Shown here piece by piece: positions 62,097 through 64,000 of a DNA stretch of 64,000 nt. A model generated the notes under the pieces. That model ran no database searches, had not been told where the DNA came from, and saw nothing but the letters and a program-made list of their open reading frames with translations. The stretch spans positions 620,001 through 684,000 of the forward strand of contig OZ255703.1 in NCBI GenBank assembly GCA_965277055.1, given 5' to 3'. The DNA is from CBDCHC01 sp965277055. Its GTDB lineage: Bacteria > Pseudomonadota > Gammaproteobacteria > PS1 > Pseudothioglobaceae. Position numbers and translations under genes: made by a program. Position 1 is the first letter of the stretch. Every line of letters begins with the position of its first letter.

Positions 62097-63374
62097 ATGA
62101 ATATTTCCCGCATAGAGGCATTAGAAGTTCTTGATTCGAGAGGCAACCCAACCATAGAAGCAACGGTATATTTGGATACTGGAAGCAACGGCTCTGCTAT
62201 GGTACCTAGCGGAGCATCTACTGGTCAACGTGAAGCCTTAGAGCTTAGAGATAATGACCTAGGCAGATACCTTGGTAAAGGGGTGCTCACTGCAATTGAA
62301 CACATTAAGGAAATTGAGACAGCACTCAAAGGAATGTCTATAGAAAGCTTATATGCTATTGATGAAACCATGATTGCTCTTGATGGTACAAGTACCAAAT
62401 CAAAACTTGGAGCAAATGCCATATTAGCGGTATCACTCGCTTGTGCACACGCAAGAGCTAATGCACTGGGTAAAGAGCTATTTACTACCTTTAATGATAC
62501 TACGACCTATACATTGCCAGTGCCAATGATGAATATTATCAATGGTGGTGAGCATGCAGATAATAGCGTAGATATGCAAGAATTTATGATTATTCCTGCA
62601 GGTATTCCTTCATTTAAAGAAGCACTTAGATGTGGTGCTGAGATATTTCATCACTTGAAAAAAGTACTGGGTAGCATGGGTATGAGCACCGCAGTAGGTG
62701 ATGAAGGTGGTTTTGCCCCAAATCTGAATAGCAATGAAGAAGCACTTACTGTGATTCTACAGGCTATAAAACAAGCGGGGTACCAAGCAGGTAAAGAAGT
62801 TTTTATTGGCTTAGACTGTGCCAGTTCAGAATTTTTCTCTGATGGCAAATATCACTTACAATCAGAAGATAAATCACTTACTTCAGAGGAATTTGCTGAC
62901 TATCTGGCTGATTGGGTAGCACGTTATCCTATTATCTCTATTGAAGATGGGATGGATGAAAATGACTGGAATGGGTGGAAATTACTCACTGAAAAGATTG
63001 GTGACAAGGTACAACTCGTAGGAGATGATTTATTTGTAACTAACCAAGCAATATTACAAGAAGGCATTGACAAAAATATTGCAAATTCAATTTTAATTAA
63101 GGTAAATCAAATTGGCACACTTAGTGAAACATTTGCTACTATGGAACTCGCACAATCTGCAAACTATACTGCGGTAATGTCTCATAGAAGTGGCGAGACT
63201 GAAGATACGACAATTGCCGATTTAGCAGTAGCAACAGGATGTGGGCAAATAAAAACAGGCTCACTTTCACGCTCTGATAGATTAGCAAAATATAATCGGT
63301 TATTAAAAATTGAAGCTATGCTTGGTGATAAGGCAGTATATAAAGGCAAAGATAGCTTTACCATTTCATTCTAA
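62097..63374 (+). CDS. eno: Eno, enolase
   Basis: Enolase converts 2-phosphoglycerate to phosphoenolpyruvate and also sits in the RNA degradosome. The 425-residue protein has EALEVLDSRGNPTIEATV, the SGASTGQREALELRD loop, GDEGGFAPNL, the metal aspartates in IGLDCASSEFF, IEDGMDEND and GDDLFVTN, and the catalytic lysine in SILIKVNQIGTLSET. All are present. The CNNM-type gene starts seven bases after its stop. Confidence 0.98.
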   Translation: MNISRIEALEVLDSRGNPTIEATVYLDTGSNGSAMVPSGASTGQREALELRDNDLGRYLGKGVLTAIEHIKEIETALKGMSIESLYAIDETMIALDGTSTKSKLGANAILAVSLACAHARANALGKELFTTFNDTTTYTLPVPMMNIINGGEHADNSVDMQEFMIIPAGIPSFKEALRCGAEIFHHLKKVLGSMGMSTAVGDEGGFAPNLNSNEEALTVILQAIKQAGYQAGKEVFIGLDCASSEFFSDGKYHLQSEDKSLTSEEFADYLADWVARYPIISIEDGMDENDWNGWKLLTEKIGDKVQLVGDDLFVTNQAILQEGIDKNIANSILIKVNQIGTLSETFATMELAQSANYTAVMSHRSGETEDTTIADLAVATGCGQIKTGSLSRSDRLAKYNRLLKIEAMLGDKAVYKGKDSFTISF

Positions 63375-63380
63375 TAGCTA

Positions 63381-64000
63381 ATGGATCTCCCCATACTCTG
63401 GCTGATAATAATCTTACTCTTTCTCCTATTATTATCAGCATTTTTCTCAGGTAGCGAGACTGGGCTTGTTGCGAGTAATAAATATCGCTTACAATCTTTA
63501 GCCAAGAAAGGCGACAAACGCGCCAAACTCTCAATAAAACTACTTAACGATATAGATAGTCTCATTGGGACAATTCTTTTAGGGAATAACTTTGTTAATA
63601 TCTTAGCTGCTAGCATTGCGACGATTATTGCAATTAACCTTTATAATGAGGAGGCAGTATTTTTATCTTCATTGTTATTAACTATTATAGTGCTGATCTT
63701 TGCGGAAACCGCGCCCAAAACCTTTGCTGCTAAAAATCCCGAAAAAGTTGCATTATTTGCTTCACCCATACTCAGATTGCTTATTTGGTTATTTCAGCCA
63801 ATTGTTTGGATTGTAAAGCATATTGCACGCCTCTTTTTAAACGTATTAGGCATACGACACCAGAAAGAAGACACCTCTGTCGAGCTCGATGAACTCAAAA
63901 TGAGTGTCATTGATGCAAAGGAAAATATTGATGATACGTATTATCAAATCCTACTTAATATCATTGACCTAAAACTAGTGACTGTGGATGATATTATGAT
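63381..64000 (+). CDS. CNNM/CorB-type DUF21 membrane protein (N-terminal part, cut by window edge)
   Basis: The frame opens at an ATG at 63381 and runs to the window edge without a stop for 206 codons. The N-terminal DUF21 domain is clear: FFSGSETGLVASNKYRLQSL after the first membrane helix, GTILLGNNFVNILAASIATI, and a third helix ending IFAETAPKTFAAKNPEKVA. The last visible residues enter the CBS-pair domain (VDDIM). The family includes CorB (YfjD) of Escherichia coli and CNNM magnesium transporters, while HlyC/CorC proteins lack the membrane part. Confidence 0.92.
   Translation, partial: MDLPILWLIIILLFLLLLSAFFSGSETGLVASNKYRLQSLAKKGDKRAKLSIKLLNDIDSLIGTILLGNNFVNILAASIATIIAINLYNEEAVFLSSLLLTIIVLIFAETAPKTFAAKNPEKVALFASPILRLLIWLFQPIVWIVKHIARLFLNVLGIRHQKEDTSVELDELKMSVIDAKENIDDTYYQILLNIIDLKLVTVDDIM

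Overview
The window is a densely packed, AT-rich stretch of a gammaproteobacterial chromosome. It carries tolQRA, cmoB, dsbC, lpxL, a free-standing minC, a single-CysP rpsB-tsf pair and the F1Fo ATP synthase operon in proteobacterial order (atpIBEFHAGDC). Genes are short or of minimal length, many overlap by 1-11 bases, and only two gene-free stretches exceed 300 bases. The base composition, the streamlining and the mix of housekeeping genes with a NarX-like kinase, rhodaneses, a glutaredoxin, a Rieske protein and a small cytochrome c would fit a streamlined marine or symbiotic, possibly sulfur-oxidising, gammaproteobacterium of the SUP05/Thioglobus type. That placement is inference; no marker in the window proves it.

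Layout. Bases 1-9.97 kb run on the minus strand: queA (cut by the window edge), an isolated rnfG, a NarX-type kinase without a periplasmic sensor, lpxC, a divergent ftsA, dusA, rsgA, a small cytochrome c, two type II secretion pseudopilins, a YbiB-like phosphoribosyltransferase relative, a Rieske protein, a lytic transglycosylase lipoprotein and a cold-shock-domain membrane protein. A thioredoxin-like protein then converges on uvrA. From 13.4 to 20.3 kb a plus-strand run carries two rhodaneses flanking a trpG/pabA glutamine amidotransferase, a glutaredoxin, gpsA, a Bax-like glucosaminidase, a Sel1-repeat protein, a DUF2914 protein and argG. rpsO (with a structured, repeat-bearing leader and a good promoter) and lpxL follow on the minus strand. 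dnaG (plus) then converges on lolA-ftsK-gltB (minus), with rsmB and dsbC upstream of these.

Plus-strand pepA converges on an AT-rich restriction-modification pair at 34.4-36.2 kb, which is bordered by a palindromic intergenic element. Then follows a long minus-strand envelope and translation block: hemB, lpxA, fabZ, lpxD, skp, bamA, a DUF971 protein, tsf, rpsB, cmoB, frr, minC, a DUF2384 antitoxin-like protein, tolA, tolR, tolQ, an O-antigen-ligase/PglL-like protein, a SAM methyltransferase and the ATP synthase operon, which carries an extra small lipoprotein gene between atpG and atpD. dapF, an aminotransferase, eno and a CNNM/CorB-type membrane protein (cut by the window edge) run on the plus strand to the end.

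The main functional themes are outer-membrane and lipid A biogenesis (lpxC, lpxA, lpxD, fabZ, lpxL, skp, bamA, lolA, tolQRA), energy conservation (ATP synthase, rnfG, cytochrome c), translation, and cell division. The division genes are the strangest part. ftsA is present without ftsQ or ftsZ beside it and has lost the glycine-rich ATP phosphate-binding loop; minC is present without minD or minE and is also diverged. The lipid A acyltransferase LpxL lacks its usual catalytic glutamate. I did not find a CRISPR array, a prophage, an insertion sequence or any tRNA or rRNA gene.
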